Shown: positions 47,166 to 59,613, numbered from the stretch's first letter. The stretch is DNA of 64,000 nucleotides from Nilaparvata lugens (GCF_014356525.2 NC_052510.1:15300778-15364777); one strand, 5' to 3'. The notes: generated by a model not told the origin, from the letters alone. Translations and numbers: made by a program.

Positions 47166-48826
47166 CTCAAAACCGTGAGAAACCGTAGCTGAACCATTAC
47201 TGATAGCAGAGATCAACTATTACTATTTACTACAACTATTAGTATTCTTTTATATAATTATGCTGATAGCTAAGGTAGTGTAGGCTAGGCTATGCTAGTA
47301 ACGTGCAAGGCTAGATTACAAAAAAAATCAATCGAAAATTTCATCCCACTTTCACCAAAATGTATTGAAACGGAGTCAAGAAAATGGGGTTGTCCAATAA
47401 GGGAAACCATTTGAATCGTTTATTAGAACCCCCGTTATTTCAACTACTTAGTAAAATTAACGTCCTCACCACAGCACGTAATACACGACGACATTCGAAC
47501 TTGTTCTGGTATGTTCGTTCACTTGCTAACATTGCTAGATATTTGCCTCTACCTCTACCTATGTCCCAGTGTTCGAATTCCAATAGCCCTGCTATGCCAA
47601 ACTACGACACCATACTGTTCAGAGGGATATTGATTGCCGCTTTCCAAATGCCATTCAAATAGTATTGGGTAGTTGGTTAACTAGAACGATGTTTGATTGC
47701 TAACAATTTGGGTAGTGCCACAGTAATAGTCATACTGGTATCTCACACTCACAGACACTTTGAGTAGTATGTTTTATGTGCATGAGAATAGTGGATTCTT
47801 ATTGCATTAGGTACATGAATGATCGCAGGTAACAATAAAGGAAGGCCTTTACAATAATATATTCCAATAATATATAAGATATATTTAAGATATATTACAC
47901 GATTTCGACAGTAGATTTAATGTTGCTAAAAGATGTCTTGAGTGATAGTTTGTATCAAACGTAACATACTTGCCAAAATAAATATTGAAAAGAAAATATG
48001 CGAGTCCACGTTTACTAAAAAAAATGATGTTCACAAACAGTTTTCTTAAGAAATGTTGTCAGTTGTTTCATTATAAAACAAGTTGCTGTGCTTTTTAAGA
48101 AATTGTCAACTAATTGCCAAAATTTGTTGAAATCTCATTTAACAACGCTAGTGTACAAGTGGCTTTATGTAACAAGAGTATTGCAGTATTCAAAAACTCA
48201 GTGATGATAATCTTATCCAATAATATTAGTAAAAAGATGAGTAATAAATAGATTATACAGTTTAAATTACTATTCTTAAATTAATATCACTGTATTATGA
48301 AAGCAGAAGTGAAAATATACATCTCAAATAAGCAATATCACTTCGATTATGAATAAAAACCTCCAACGCCTTCTGATTGACTCAGACATTTGCCAATCAG
48401 CCACTCCCCTCACACCTTGTGACCGCATGCCATTGGCCAACAGCTTCAAGATTAGACAACTCTCATTCTTGCCTTGAAAATTATTTTAAATTCATTTTAA
48501 TCCAGGTAAGGATTGAAATTTGCATCGAAGGAGCTTCAACTCAAGATTTATTATGAAAGACGATAAATTTAATTTTTCTTGCTATAAAACTACAGTCTAA
48601 AATATTGTGTTTCTATACAATCAACGGAAAACTTCCAAAACATTTGCAGTGTTGAATCCATCAAGATATTCTTTCTCTTCTGCATTCATTGCATTTTTCA
48701 GTAATTTGAAAATTAATGTTCTTATCTACACAAAGATGTCATCTCACTCGGATTCTACTATATTTGAATATTAATCTACTTTTTGACTCTTTAATCTACT
48801 TTTTCAAACAAATTTAATTCTTACTC

Positions 48827-49108
48827 AATTAAAAGAATAAGACGTTGATGTTGTCAATACCACTTAACTTTATTCGAAATTAATTCATCTTACAGAACCA
48901 GGTTTCATGGTAACACCTACCAAATCTTCAGCTGAACTGATGCGTTTGTTATTGTTGAAGGAACAGGAAATTCATTTTTCACATCATCAGTTGAACAGTT
49001 CAGCTGAAGATGTGGTAGGTGTTACCATGAAACCTGGTTCTGTAAGATGAATTAATTTCGAATAAATTAAAGTGCTATTGACAACATCAACGTTTTATTC
49101 TTTCAATT
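48827..49108. mobile_element. 282-bp hairpin MITE (gttgatgttgtcaata ends)
   Basis: Arms of about 120 bp, aattaaaagaataagacgtt ... aaccaggtttcatggtaaca, then cctaccaaatcttcagctga, are mirrored by tcagctgaagatgtggtagg and tgttaccatgaaacctggtt with few mismatches. The loop is about 50 bp. It resembles a familiar hemipteran foldback repeat. No coding. Confidence 0.85.
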
Positions 49109-49576
49109 ATGGAGAAATACCACAACATCTCTCACCAAACAATCAAATAATTCTTACTTGTTTCAAGTAATTCTAATAATCTACTTTGTATTTTCTATTA
49201 CTTTTTTACTGGATTACTATGACTCTCCAGTGAATCAACACTGTTTATTCTTCCAGCAATTTCCATAATCATTTTCACCGAATTTCACAAAAAGCACAAC
49301 TCAAATGCAGAAAGCCAGCGCTAAAGCCAAGTAAAGAGCACACAGGCACAGGTTGGATGAAGTGTACGTTGTAATATAGTAGCAGTGGTGCGGCGGGCAC
49401 CTTCTTTGTTATTTGGCCGTCCATGATGGTCCCCCGGGAAACCCCAAGGATATCCTCAGCTGCATTTCCCACGGGAGTCTTCATTGATCAGACAGAGAGC
49501 TTTTCCAACCTCCTCCAACATTACTCCTCTTACAACATTACTTCCCAGTTCTTTTTCTACCACATCTTCAACTTCC

Positions 49577-52098
49577 TTCCCTTCTTCGTATTCTTCTTCT
49601 TCGTTCAATTCTTTGTATTCTTCTCATCTTCTTTTTCCACCTCAGTAGAAATCTTCTCTCTCATCTTCTTTTTCCACCCATATGTTGAGCATCTCTTTCT
49701 ACATCTAGTTTCCCTTTTTCCAACATATCACTTGGACGTTTCTTATCTTCTGTTTCTTTCCATTTTTCTACGACAATCTCCTCTAGTTCCAGTTTCTTAT
49801 CTTCTGTCTTCTTTCCATTTTTCCACGACCTCCATCTTCCTAGCCAAATTCCTCCTCCTTCTTTCTATCCCGTTTCTTCGTTTCCGACACAACACTTACT
49901 CCCGACTTTCCTCTATCCTCTTCCAGTTCTTTATCTTCTTCAGTTTCTTATCTTCTGTCTTCTTTCAATTTTTCTACGACTATCTCTTGCAGGTCTATCT
50001 TCTTGATTATCTCCTTGATCATGATTTCCACTACTTCTTTCAACGTTTTTTCTTCTTCATCGAAAGTCCACTTATCTTCCATCTTTTATTTTGATCGTCC
50101 ACAAACAGTTTCTTCTTGATCAAATTCAATATTTTTCAACACTATATTCCATTCTTCTCTTTCTATGCCTCAACTTCTAAGTTATTTTAAGTAGTATTGT
50201 CATTTACTTTCCATCTTCTCCTCTACTATAAACCAGTATTTTTTGTTAACTATCACCAACTCCACATATCCCGCATTTTTTCAAGTTATCCAAATTTCTC
50301 CTTTTCACTTCTCTTGATTTCTGACCATTTTCTCTATGCTTTACCAAGTTTCCGTTATTTCCATTCTCCCTCTACTTACTTCCAAGTCTTCCAATTCCAG
50401 CTATCAATTTGTATCCTATCCTTGCTTTTTTCATTCTCTCATCCTTCTTGCTTTCCAATTCTTTCCATGTTCTTTCTCTCCTCCGAGAACCGAACTTCCA
50501 GATCAAGAAACGGAAGTTTCCCGTTGTTTAATCCTTTGATCCCGTTTCTTCGTCTCCTACACCAACACTTTTCCCCATCTTTTCAGATTTCCTTTCTTTA
50601 TTCTCCGATTCATCCAACTTTCTACATAATAATTTTCCCTCTACTTCCTACCTCGTCAATTCATCGTCCTCTGTGCTCCTCCTCAATCTATTTTTCCATT
50701 TTCCATTCATCCGCTTCTTCCACATTTTACCCACGCTATAACTCTCATTCATTCGACTGGCTCAAGCAAGCAAGCAAGCAGTGCCCTCCTAGCAAGCAAA
50801 CTAAAGCCTGTCTCTAATCTCCATTCAGGCGGTCCTTTTAAATCGGGTATAAATCAATTTGCACTCAGCGGCCTGTTCTCCTCTGTTTCCCTACTCCTTA
50901 TTCTTCTTCTACTTCATCCCTCTCTACTTCTTCTTCTTCTTCTTCATATTCTTTTATCCTAACTGGAATACTGCAGCACCGAGAAAGTGAAGCAGGGAAA
51001 AGCTCAGGGTTGGCTAATACAGGATCCACGTTTTTGCCTCCAACAGCTATTTAGGATACAAGGGGAAGAAATTGCCAAAGTAGATTGAGGTTTTCGCGTC
51101 GGCGCACTAAACTGGAATACATACAAGGGAATGACGAGATGAACTTGGTTATGAAGTTTGTTGTCAGAGGGGATGATATGGTATTATGAGAATTTCACGG
51201 AAATATCGTGAAATATAAGAGCAGTATATAGTGTTCTTAATAACAGAGTCATGGAGGAGGTAACAGTATACAAACTGAGAGAATTAATGAAAAGTCAATA
51301 CAAGAATCATTGCAAACAATTCCCTATCTCAACCGGTCAGCATCTAGATTTTTCAGGTAGTGTACGACAATGTCTAGGAGAAACTTGTGGTAATGGAAAT
51401 ATATCAAGGAAATATCACAATGAATTAGGTTGTCACCTGAATGACATTGTACAGAGAAAAATAATTATTGAATAAATTTAAATTCAAAGTATCTAATCAA
51501 CATGATTATCATGACAATTCAATGAAGAGCGAAAATACTGCAAATAGTTTCAATGTCAGATGACAGATTCGTACTTTGAGGACATAAATATGAAAAATAA
51601 CATAGAACACGTTGAACAAGGCAAAATTTCTACATTTCCAGGCTACATAAAACATATAGACTAATAATTATGAATGGAGTGCAATTCACTTTAGATTTAT
51701 AATATCAATCTAATTTACAGAATTGTTTTTATAATGCTTCTTTAATTAGTAATTGGATCACACGCATGACATAAAGTATTCTACTGATTTTCCAATTTCG
51801 GAAGAAAACTAATTCAGTTCCTAGAATTCCCAAAATTACAGGGAAATAAGAACCAATTACCCAACCGACTACACTTCGTGCAAGAATAACGAGCCCTGAG
51901 ATCAACTAATTTCGTACAAAAAAGTGAACCAAATCGCCAGAAATATCATTCATGAGTTTCCAATTCGACAGCTTCAACACAAATGAAAAACTAGAAAACA
52001 GCACGTCAATGAACGTGAGTGACTTAAAACATTTCTTTCAAGGACGTCGATAAAGTTTCAGCACCAGGAAGGCACTTTGTTTTTGAATGAACGCTTTT
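49577..52098 (+). repeat. 2.5-kb tandem duplication, copy A
   Basis: Starts ttcccttcttcgtattcttc and ends gaatgaacgctttt, where copy B begins. The first 1.4 kb is pyrimidine-rich. It is followed by aagcaagcaagcaagcagtg, an anonymous 1-kb AT-rich part and a 74-codon ATG frame at 51,251-51,475. Confidence 0.93.
51251..51475 (+). other. 74-codon open frame in copy A (unknown, probably not a gene)
   Basis: MEEVTVYKLRELMKSQYKNH ... GNISRKYHNELGCHLNDIVQ. Copy B (53,830-54,054) differs by one base and one residue (Gly to Asp in ISTGQH). I recognise no family. The flanking non-coding DNA of the two copies is equally similar, so the duplication gives no evidence of selection. A small lineage-specific protein is possible but unsupported. 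Confidence 0.2.
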
Positions 52099-54680
52099 CC
52101 CTTCTTCGTATTCTTCTTCTTCGTTCAATTCTTTGTATTCTTCTCATCTTCTTTTTCCACCTCAGTAGAAATCTTCTCTCTCATCTTCTTTTTCCACCTC
52201 AGTAGAAATCTTCTCTCTCATCTTCTTTTTCCACCTCAGTAGAAATCTTCTCTCTCATCTTCTTTTTCCACCTCAGTAGAAATCTTCTCTCTCATCTTCT
52301 TTTTCCACCCATATGTTGAGCATCTCTTTCTACATCTAGTTTCCCTTTTTCCAACATATCACTTGGACGTTTCTTATCTTCTGTCTTCTTTCCATTTTTC
52401 CACGACCTCCATCTTCCTAGCCAAATTCCTCCTCCTTCTTTCTATCCCGTTTCTTCGTTTCCAACACAACACTTACTCCCGACTTTCCTCTATCCTCTTC
52501 CAGTTCTTTATCTTCTTCAGTTTCTTATCTTCTGTCTTCTTTCAATTTTTCTACGACTATCTCTTCCAGGTCTATCTTCTTGATTATCTCCTTGATCATG
52601 ATTTCCACTACTTCTTTCAACGTTTTTTCTTCTTCATCGAAAGTCCACTTATCTTCCATCTTTTATTTTGATCGTCCACAAACAGTTTCTTCTTGATCAA
52701 ATTCAATATTTTTCAACACTATATTCCATTCTTCTCTTTCTATACCTCAACTTCTAAGTTATTTCAAGTAGTATTGTCATTTACTTTCCATCTTCTCCTC
52801 TACTATAAACCAGTATTTTTTGTTAACTATCACCAACTCCACATATCCCGCATTTTTTCAAGTTATCCAAATTTCTCCTTTTCACTTCTCTTGATTTCTG
52901 ACCATTTTCTCTATGCTTTACCAAGTTTCCGTTATTTCTATTCTCCCTCTACTTACTTCCAAGTCTTCCAATTCCAGCTATCAATTCGTATCCTATCCTT
53001 GATTTTTTCATTCTCTCATCCTTCTTGCTTTTCAATTCTTTCCATGTTCTTTCTCTCCTTCGAGAACCGCACTTCCAGATCAAGAAACGGAAGTTTCCCG
53101 TTGTTTAATCCTTTGATCCCGTTTCTTCATCTCCTACACTAACACTTTTCCCCATCTTTTCAGATTTCCTTTCTTTATTCTCAGATTCATCCACCTTTCT
53201 ACATAGTAATTGTCCCTCCACTTCCTACCTCGTCAATTCATCGTCCTCTGTGCTCCTCCTCAATCTATTTTTCCATTTTCCATTGATCCGCTTCTTCCAC
53301 ATTTTACCCACGCTATAACTCTCATTCATTCGACTGGCTCAAGCAAGCAAGCAAGCAGTGCCCTCCTTGCAAGCAAACTAAAGCCTGTCTCTAATCTCCA
53401 TTCAGGCGGTCCTTTTAAATCGGGTATAAATCAATTTGCACTCAGCGGCCTGTTCTCCTCTGTTTCCCTACTCCTTATTCTTCTTCTACTTCATCCCTCT
53501 CTTCTTCTTCTACTCCTTCTTCTTCATATTCTTTTATCCTAACTGGAATACTGCAGCACCGAGAAAGTGAAGCAGGGAAAAGCTCAGGGTTGGCTAATAC
53601 AGGATCCACGTTTTTGCCTCCAACAGCTATTTAGGATACAAGGGGAGAAATTGCCAAAGTAGATTGAGGTTTTCGCGTCGGCGCACTAAACTGGAATACA
53701 TACAAGGGAATGACGAGATGAACTTGGTTATGAAGTTTGTTGTCAGAGGGGATGATATGGTATTATGAGAATTTCACGGAAATATCGTGAAATATAAGAG
53801 CAGTATATAGTGTTCTTAATAACAGAGTCATGGAGGAGGTAACAGTATACAAACTGAGAGAATTAATGAAAAGTCAATACAAGAATCATTGCAAACAATT
53901 CCCTATCTCAACCGATCAGCATCTAGATTTTTCAGGTAGTGTACGACAATGTCTAGGAGAAACTTGTGGTAATGGAAATATATCAAGGAAATATCACAAT
54001 GAATTAGGTTGTCACCTGAATGACATTGTACAGAGAAAAATAATTATTGAATAAATTTAAATTCAAAGTATCAAATCAACATGATTATCATGACAATTCA
54101 ATGAAGAGCGAAGATACTGCTAATAGTTTCAATATCAGATGACAGATTCGTACTTTGAGAACATAAATATGAAAAATAACACCGAACACGTTGAACAAGG
54201 CAAAATTTCTACATTTCCAGGCTACATAAAACATGTGGACTAATAATTATGAATGGAATGCAATTCACTTTAGAATTATAATATCAATCTAATTTACTGA
54301 ATTGTTTTTATAAATGCATCTTTAATTAGTAATTGGATCACACGCATGACGTAAAGTATTCTACTGATTTTCCAATTTCGGAAGAAAACTAATTCAGTTC
54401 CTAGAATTCCCAAAATTACAGGGAAATAAGAACCAATCACCCAACCGACTACACTTCATGCAAGAATAACGAGCCACGAGATCAACTAATTTCGTACAAA
54501 AAAGTGAACCAAATCGCCAGAAATATCATTCATGAGTTTCCAATTCGACAGCTTCAACACAAATGAAAAACTAGAAAACAGCACGTCAATGAACGTGAGT
54601 GTGACTTAAAACATTTCTTTCAAGGACGTCGATAAAGTTTCAGCACCAGGAAGGCACTTTGTTTTTGAATGAACGCTTTT
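52099..54680 (+). repeat. 2.5-kb tandem duplication, copy B, with a 37-bp minisatellite expansion
   Basis: Collinear with copy A. It differs by a roughly 52-bp deletion near 52,385 and by amplification of a 37-bp unit (ctcagtagaaatcttctctc-tcatcttctttttccac) to four copies starting at 52,161, 52,198, 52,235 and 52,272; copy A has one. The right edge is followed by unique sequence (ttgaatgactgctaagtctg). Confidence 0.93.
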
Positions 54681-54714
54681 TTGAATGACTGCTAAGTCTG
54701 GGTGGTGGGAGAGG

Positions 54715-54770
54715 GTGTGATGGAGAGAAACAACTGAAAGAAAAAGAGAAGAGAGAGAGGGAGAGAGAAT
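54715..54770 (+). repeat. GA-rich run
   Basis: gagaaacaactgaaagaaaa followed by gagaagagagagagggagag. Confidence 0.7.
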
Positions 54771-56059
54771 GTTTGCTGTCAAAGTCAACTTGACTGGTTT
54801 GCGGTCGGTGGTTGAGAAGAGAAGTAATCCGTCAGAGTACGACGGACGAAGCCGTGCTCCAAATGATGTATTGTGCATCTTCTTTCTTTAACTTGTCCCA
54901 TTTTCCTTCACTTTTCAACTCGTTGCTCCATCCCATTCTATCCTGGTTGCTACACTTTGAGCCAGTGACACAGTTGTTTATATTTTTCCTCTTAAGCCAC
55001 ATCCAGATTGAAAACAAATGGGAGATGTCATGGATTCGACTTGAGTTTTAACTCTGAGAATATTGAAGAATACTTATATTTCGTTCTTGATCATAAATAA
55101 ATTTTTAGTTCATTTCGTTCTTGATCACATGAAGTTTCGAAATTGATCACATTTCGTTCTTGAACACATCAATCATTTTATTAATTTATCCATTTATTGT
55201 ACAAAACCCTATAAACATAATACAATTGAGACGAAGGAGGAAAAACCAGGCTAAGCCTGTAGCATTTCTCTCCCAAATTTTGATTAAATGCTATTGTTGT
55301 GCAAATCTTCTTAAAATGTATGAATTCAGGGCTACTTGTATTTGATTATAAAATGGAATTATTGTACCTTTTTTTATATTTTTTATCTATTATCTTATTA
55401 ATTTGAAAAAAGTGTTGTCCAAATCATTTACTGTCATGAAAATTCCTCATTTTCAATTAATAATCTTGATCATCCTTGTTTGGAACAACCGTCCTTTTTG
55501 ATGTGATAGTAGTTTTGAAGAAATACTATTCACACCCAAATACTACAAACAGCCAAGATTAAAACTTTTATTGTAAAACTGAACACTGCAGCATAAGCTG
55601 TGAATAAGAAAGGAGTAATAACTAGGATAGATGAGATATTACATTAGTATCACTTATTGTCAATATTAAGGAGCCGTACTTGTGATTGAATAAGAAATAT
55701 TATAGTATAAACTTCACCAATGAGATCACTTCTTAGCTGAAATATGTTTTGCTCATAAAATCATGCCCACACTTCTAGATCAGAAGAGAGTGACTGTCAA
55801 AAATGAACAGTTCAATACATATAATACATATTATTCGAGTTTATTTGATTTGGAATATTATTTTATTCTTATGTTGTATAATTTAAAATTCAATCAAATG
55901 ACATAATTTATCACATAATAATATTTTTGGGAAAATAAACATAATCTTCATTGCAAAGGAAAACTGCGATAAAATTCGAATGAAAATAAATACTCAGCCT
56001 TCAAATCATAGTCATTACCTGTCCATCACAAAATAATGCCTTTCAATCTGCTTCCTTTC

Positions 56060-56640
56060 CAGCCCTAACAAAATCAGTGGTTAGTAAGTGTCTAGTGCGT
56101 GATCTCTTACAAAAGTAGCGGTAGGGTCGGGGGTGGGGTGGGGGGTACATAGGGTCTAAAACCGTTCACCCAATTACAGAGCAATAAAGGCCGCGCGGTC
56201 AACAAAACAACACCAAATCTGCGCGATTAGGCGCATTGTTAAGCGACGCTTATATAAGCAATAAACGCTAACTACAAACTATAACCCGCGACTATAGTAA
56301 GTGTAGGGTGAAGAAGGTGAGGGGTAAAACAATTTGGTCGATCGTAAACCCCTCCTCCCACACTTCTTCTTCCTTTTCTCCTCCTTCTTCTTCGACGGTG
56401 TTCAGTTTTACGACTGCACGCGTTCACAATTATTTTATAACCTTTTGAACGGGCCGCCCAATTCAGCGCGTCTCGGCGCTAACTTGTAAAACAGCTCCAT
56501 TTCTTTGATGGTTGGGCATTTTTGTATGTTCCCCTTCCCCCTGCCATTATTGTTTCCCCAATGTGTCACGTGGCAGGATCCTTAAGACACGTTTCTTGTT
56601 GACCTACCTCAACGTGTTTTGTCATGAAATCACAATCCAC
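56060..56640. promoter_or_regulatory. candidate conserved regulatory element with homeodomain, Fox and TCF-type sites
   Basis: A 580-bp island of balanced composition between anonymous AT-rich stretches, without a coding frame. Sites seen: CAATTAC (56,171), CAATAAA (56,182 and 56,259), a Fox-like tcaacaaaacaacacc (about 56,199), TTTACGAC (56,407-56,414) and a TCF/Pangolin-like CTTTGATG (56,513-56,520). Also gcgcgattaggcgcattg and a CACGTG E-box (about 56,567). The density of distinct sites suggests an enhancer of exd; conservation was not testable here. Confidence 0.35.
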
Positions 56641-57929
56641 TTGTAACAGCTGATTTGTAAAAAACGAAAAGCGTTAGTCCTTAACTTACAGCTCTATAAT
56701 CATTCTAAGCAGTTGTTTTTCACTTCTACTTGATAATATTCTGGTGAAGTATGGGTATAAAATAATGATAATTGTGTATAATCGTTGAGAAATAGCAGCT
56801 ATCAAACTATGATCCAGAACTTTCAAATAAATAGAGATAACTAATACTGGATACTAATGAATAATGGATGATGAAATAGTAAAAATGCGATTAATATTAA
56901 CTTTGGATTAGTGAATTACTAAGTAGGTATATGTCAGCTAATTCGTAGTACTGTAGTTGATCCCGGTTGGTGCAACGCAGCACGAATCTATTTCATTGAC
57001 ATCTGCTGGTCTTGAACTTAATTTCAATGACTTTAACCGTCTGTAACTGCAACAATTCTATTGAATAATATTTAATGACATTTTAACCTTGAACCCGAAA
57101 ATGGGAAATTAATCATCGTGACATTGAACTTGCTAAGAAGACATGAAGCACACACTATGCTACCGTTAAAATCACATAAAATTCTTTTGTGATTGGAGTG
57201 AAAACTCCAATGACTATATGCAGTAAATTCACGTCTGAATTGAAACGATAAATAATATTCATCTTGGAAAATACTGAATTTAATCAATTATATCAATCAA
57301 CATTTCCTCGACAGAGTTGCTCTTGTTTACAGGTTCAATATAACTTGATCTCTTCTTCTGTGAATGAACAACCATAGTCTTGTAAAATGTAATCCAAGCT
57401 TTAGAGAAATTTAGGATAAGTAAACAACACACTGCCAAGTTGGGAAATGAACAGAATTCTCCAAAAACGAGATAAATCCAATGCAAACTTCACTCTGCTA
57501 CTTATTGTCTACTTCTTCTCCCTCTATTCAAACTGGTTCTCTGTCTTTCTACACTTCCAAGACGGTAATTCTATGAATCCACTGTATACAACCCCCCTCC
57601 TACTTCTCATTTTCTCAACACATCTTCCAAATACATGAACTTCTCTCACAGTCTTCTCTTCCAAGAACGAAATTGTAGGAATCCATCCCATCTACTTCTC
57701 ATTTTGCCAGCGTTACTTATCTCCATCTCATTCTTACACCTATCTTCCTTCGTCAGTACTCCTTTCCATGCATGTTTCGGATGGAACTTTTAAGCCATTG
57801 CCGCCAAGAATGGAGAGGAAAACACGTCTGCAGGATGAACGCACGATCCCCCCCCCCGACGTATTTCCTCTAATCATCCCCTCACACCACTCATCATCAT
57901 ATCTCTCCAGCCCATAGAATCACCCCCAC

Positions 57930-58020
57930 CCTTCCTCTACCACCTCCAACTTCCAAGTTCGACGCTCGCCGCTTCTGATGGTATAACGCTGCTTTATCGT
58001 GCTTCATTTGGTGTATGAAT
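57930..58020. promoter_or_regulatory. small GC-richer patch with Hox-type TTTATCG
   Basis: cgacgctcgccgcttctgat, then ataacgctgctttatcgtgc and ttcatttggtgtatgaattatt. It stands out between AT-rich and pyrimidine-rich DNA. Weak candidate only. Confidence 0.15.
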
Positions 58021-58029
58021 TATTCAAAG

Positions 58030-58765
58030 TGTTACTCAGCCACCTTCTCCTCCTCCTTCCACTCTACCCCTCCTCACACTCCATCCTTCCCAATTCTCTC
58101 CTTTAAACAACGTACTTTCAACCCCCACAATCCCCCATTCTGAGGTTCGTGTCACCCTCCATTTTTTCCCCTACATTAAACACTATCTTCTTCTTTCTTC
58201 CTTACTCTTTCTTAAACTTCTTGTCACCTCTTATTCACTCTCTCTTTCTCATTTCTCCTTCTGAAGTCACCGACCATGTCACCCAACTTACGCCTCCACC
58301 CCCCCAATGATACGTTCACCAGGTACTCTTTCCTACCCACCAATTCTTCTCCTCCTTCTTCATCATCTTCTCCTTTTGCTTCTTCACCTACTTCTTTCCC
58401 TTCTTCATCTTCTTTTCCTCCTGAATCTTCTTATTCATCTTCTTTGTCTTCTATTCCTCCTTCTTCTGATTCTTCCCTTCTTCTTTTCCTCCTCCTCATT
58501 TTTCTTCTTCATCTTTTTGTCTTCTTCTTCCCTCCTTTATAATCTCCTTTCCTTCCTCCTTCCTCTTTTCATTTTTCCTTTCCATCATAATCTTCTTCAT
58601 CCTTTCTCAGTACCCCTCCTCATAAAGTCACAAACCATGTACCCATACTTCTATTCCATCCCTTTTCCATGTTTTCCTCCACGTCCTCCACATCCCACTT
58701 CTCCACTTTCTTCTTCTCCTTTTTCACCAGAACCCGTCCCTCCTCACCCTCCAGTAATTATCATT
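58030..58765 (+). repeat. pyrimidine-rich tract
   Basis: TTC/CCT-rich for about 700 bp with two long Ser/Leu/Pro frames that are repeat artefacts. Confidence 0.85.
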
Positions 58766-58789
58766 ATTGTAACGACATGGGGACCGCTG

Positions 58790-58970
58790 GTGCCTGGTAG
58801 GTGTGTAAACTTGTCACTTTGCGTCTTTTTTTGCCCTCTCCCATTCACGTAATTACAAGTTATGCTGTGTTAATTATTGTAATCGCAGCGATAATTGTAC
58901 GGTATGCCTAATGAGTGCATATTAGCCCAGCTAGGGTGAACTGCTTCAGTCACCACGATAATGCTATGAA
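58790..58970. promoter_or_regulatory. homeodomain-site cluster, candidate enhancer
   Basis: Within about 75 bp there are a palindromic GTAATTAC (58,849-58,856), TTAATTATT (58,870-58,878), GATAATTG (58,890-58,897) and TAATGAG (58,909-58,915), then ATTAG (58,921). The cluster directly follows a long pyrimidine tract and precedes a MITE. It is compatible with Hox/Engrailed-class binding. Confidence 0.35.
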
Positions 58971-59017
58971 TTTTTGAACACAGAGGCAAGTGATCGATTA
59001 CATTAATACAACATTAA

Positions 59018-59174
59018 GTGCCGCCGGTTGCACAAAAGCTGGTTAAATTTTAATTGGGATTGATTCCACGAAAACCAATAGGAGGAGCCGTCTTATCAAA
59101 AAGGCCTTCTCTGATTGGTTCTCGTGAAATTGTTCACGGTTAAAATTTAAGCAGCTTTTGTGCAACCGGGTCTT
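59018..59174. mobile_element. MITE, CCGGTTGCACAAAAG family
   Basis: agtgccgccggttgcacaaa ... ttttgtgcaaccgggtctt. The inner arms gctggttaaattttaattgg / ggttaaaatttaagcagc and ccacgaaaaccaatagg / gattggttctcgtg are complementary. TTAA-type flanks occur on both sides. Confidence 0.85.
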
Positions 59175-59447
59175 AACTTTCAAATGATTAATGTTTCGTA
59201 TTTTTGTTGAATAATGATTCAAAGAATCTGCAATATATATTATTTATCATTACGTTTATTGGAACTGAGCGCCAATTTATAGTTGAATTGGAATTTTGTA
59301 ATAAAATGAAGAATGAAGATGCAATTTTTTTAATTGAGTTACATCTATTTTTCTCATTGTATGAATCTAGCTGAAGAAAATAGTAATATGAGCTAAATCT
59401 GTACCTCCATACTCCCAGATTAACATATTAACCTTATTAACATAATA

Positions 59448-59613
59448 GCAATCTCAGTCATCATCATCGTCATTCAAGGATTAGGCTCTGTTGGCCTGTT
59501 CCGGCATCCATTTCTTCATCGGTCGTCCGACGCCTCTTCTCCCATCGGGTTTGTAGTGCCAAGCTTGAATTGGAAGTCTATTTGCTGGCATACGAAGTAG
59601 ATGCAATCTCAGT
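59448..59613 (-). mobile_element. 144-bp 5'-truncated LINE fragment with 11-bp target-site duplication
   Basis: GCAATCTCAGT at 59,448-59,458 and 59,603-59,613 bounds the insert. On the minus strand it encodes LLRMPANRLPIQAWHYKPDG, RRGVGRPMKKWMPEQANRA and a stop (59,483-59,481), then a short 3' tail with GATGATGATG. RMP.NRLP, then GRR..GRP.K.W, is the typical end of non-LTR ORF2 proteins of the RTE/CR1-like type. Only the last ~40 codons were inserted. Confidence 0.9.

Noticed and set aside
52161..52308. Four direct 37-bp repeats, superficially CRISPR-like
   Set aside because: The repeats are contiguous without spacers, low in complexity, and lie in a eukaryotic intron; it is a minisatellite expansion.
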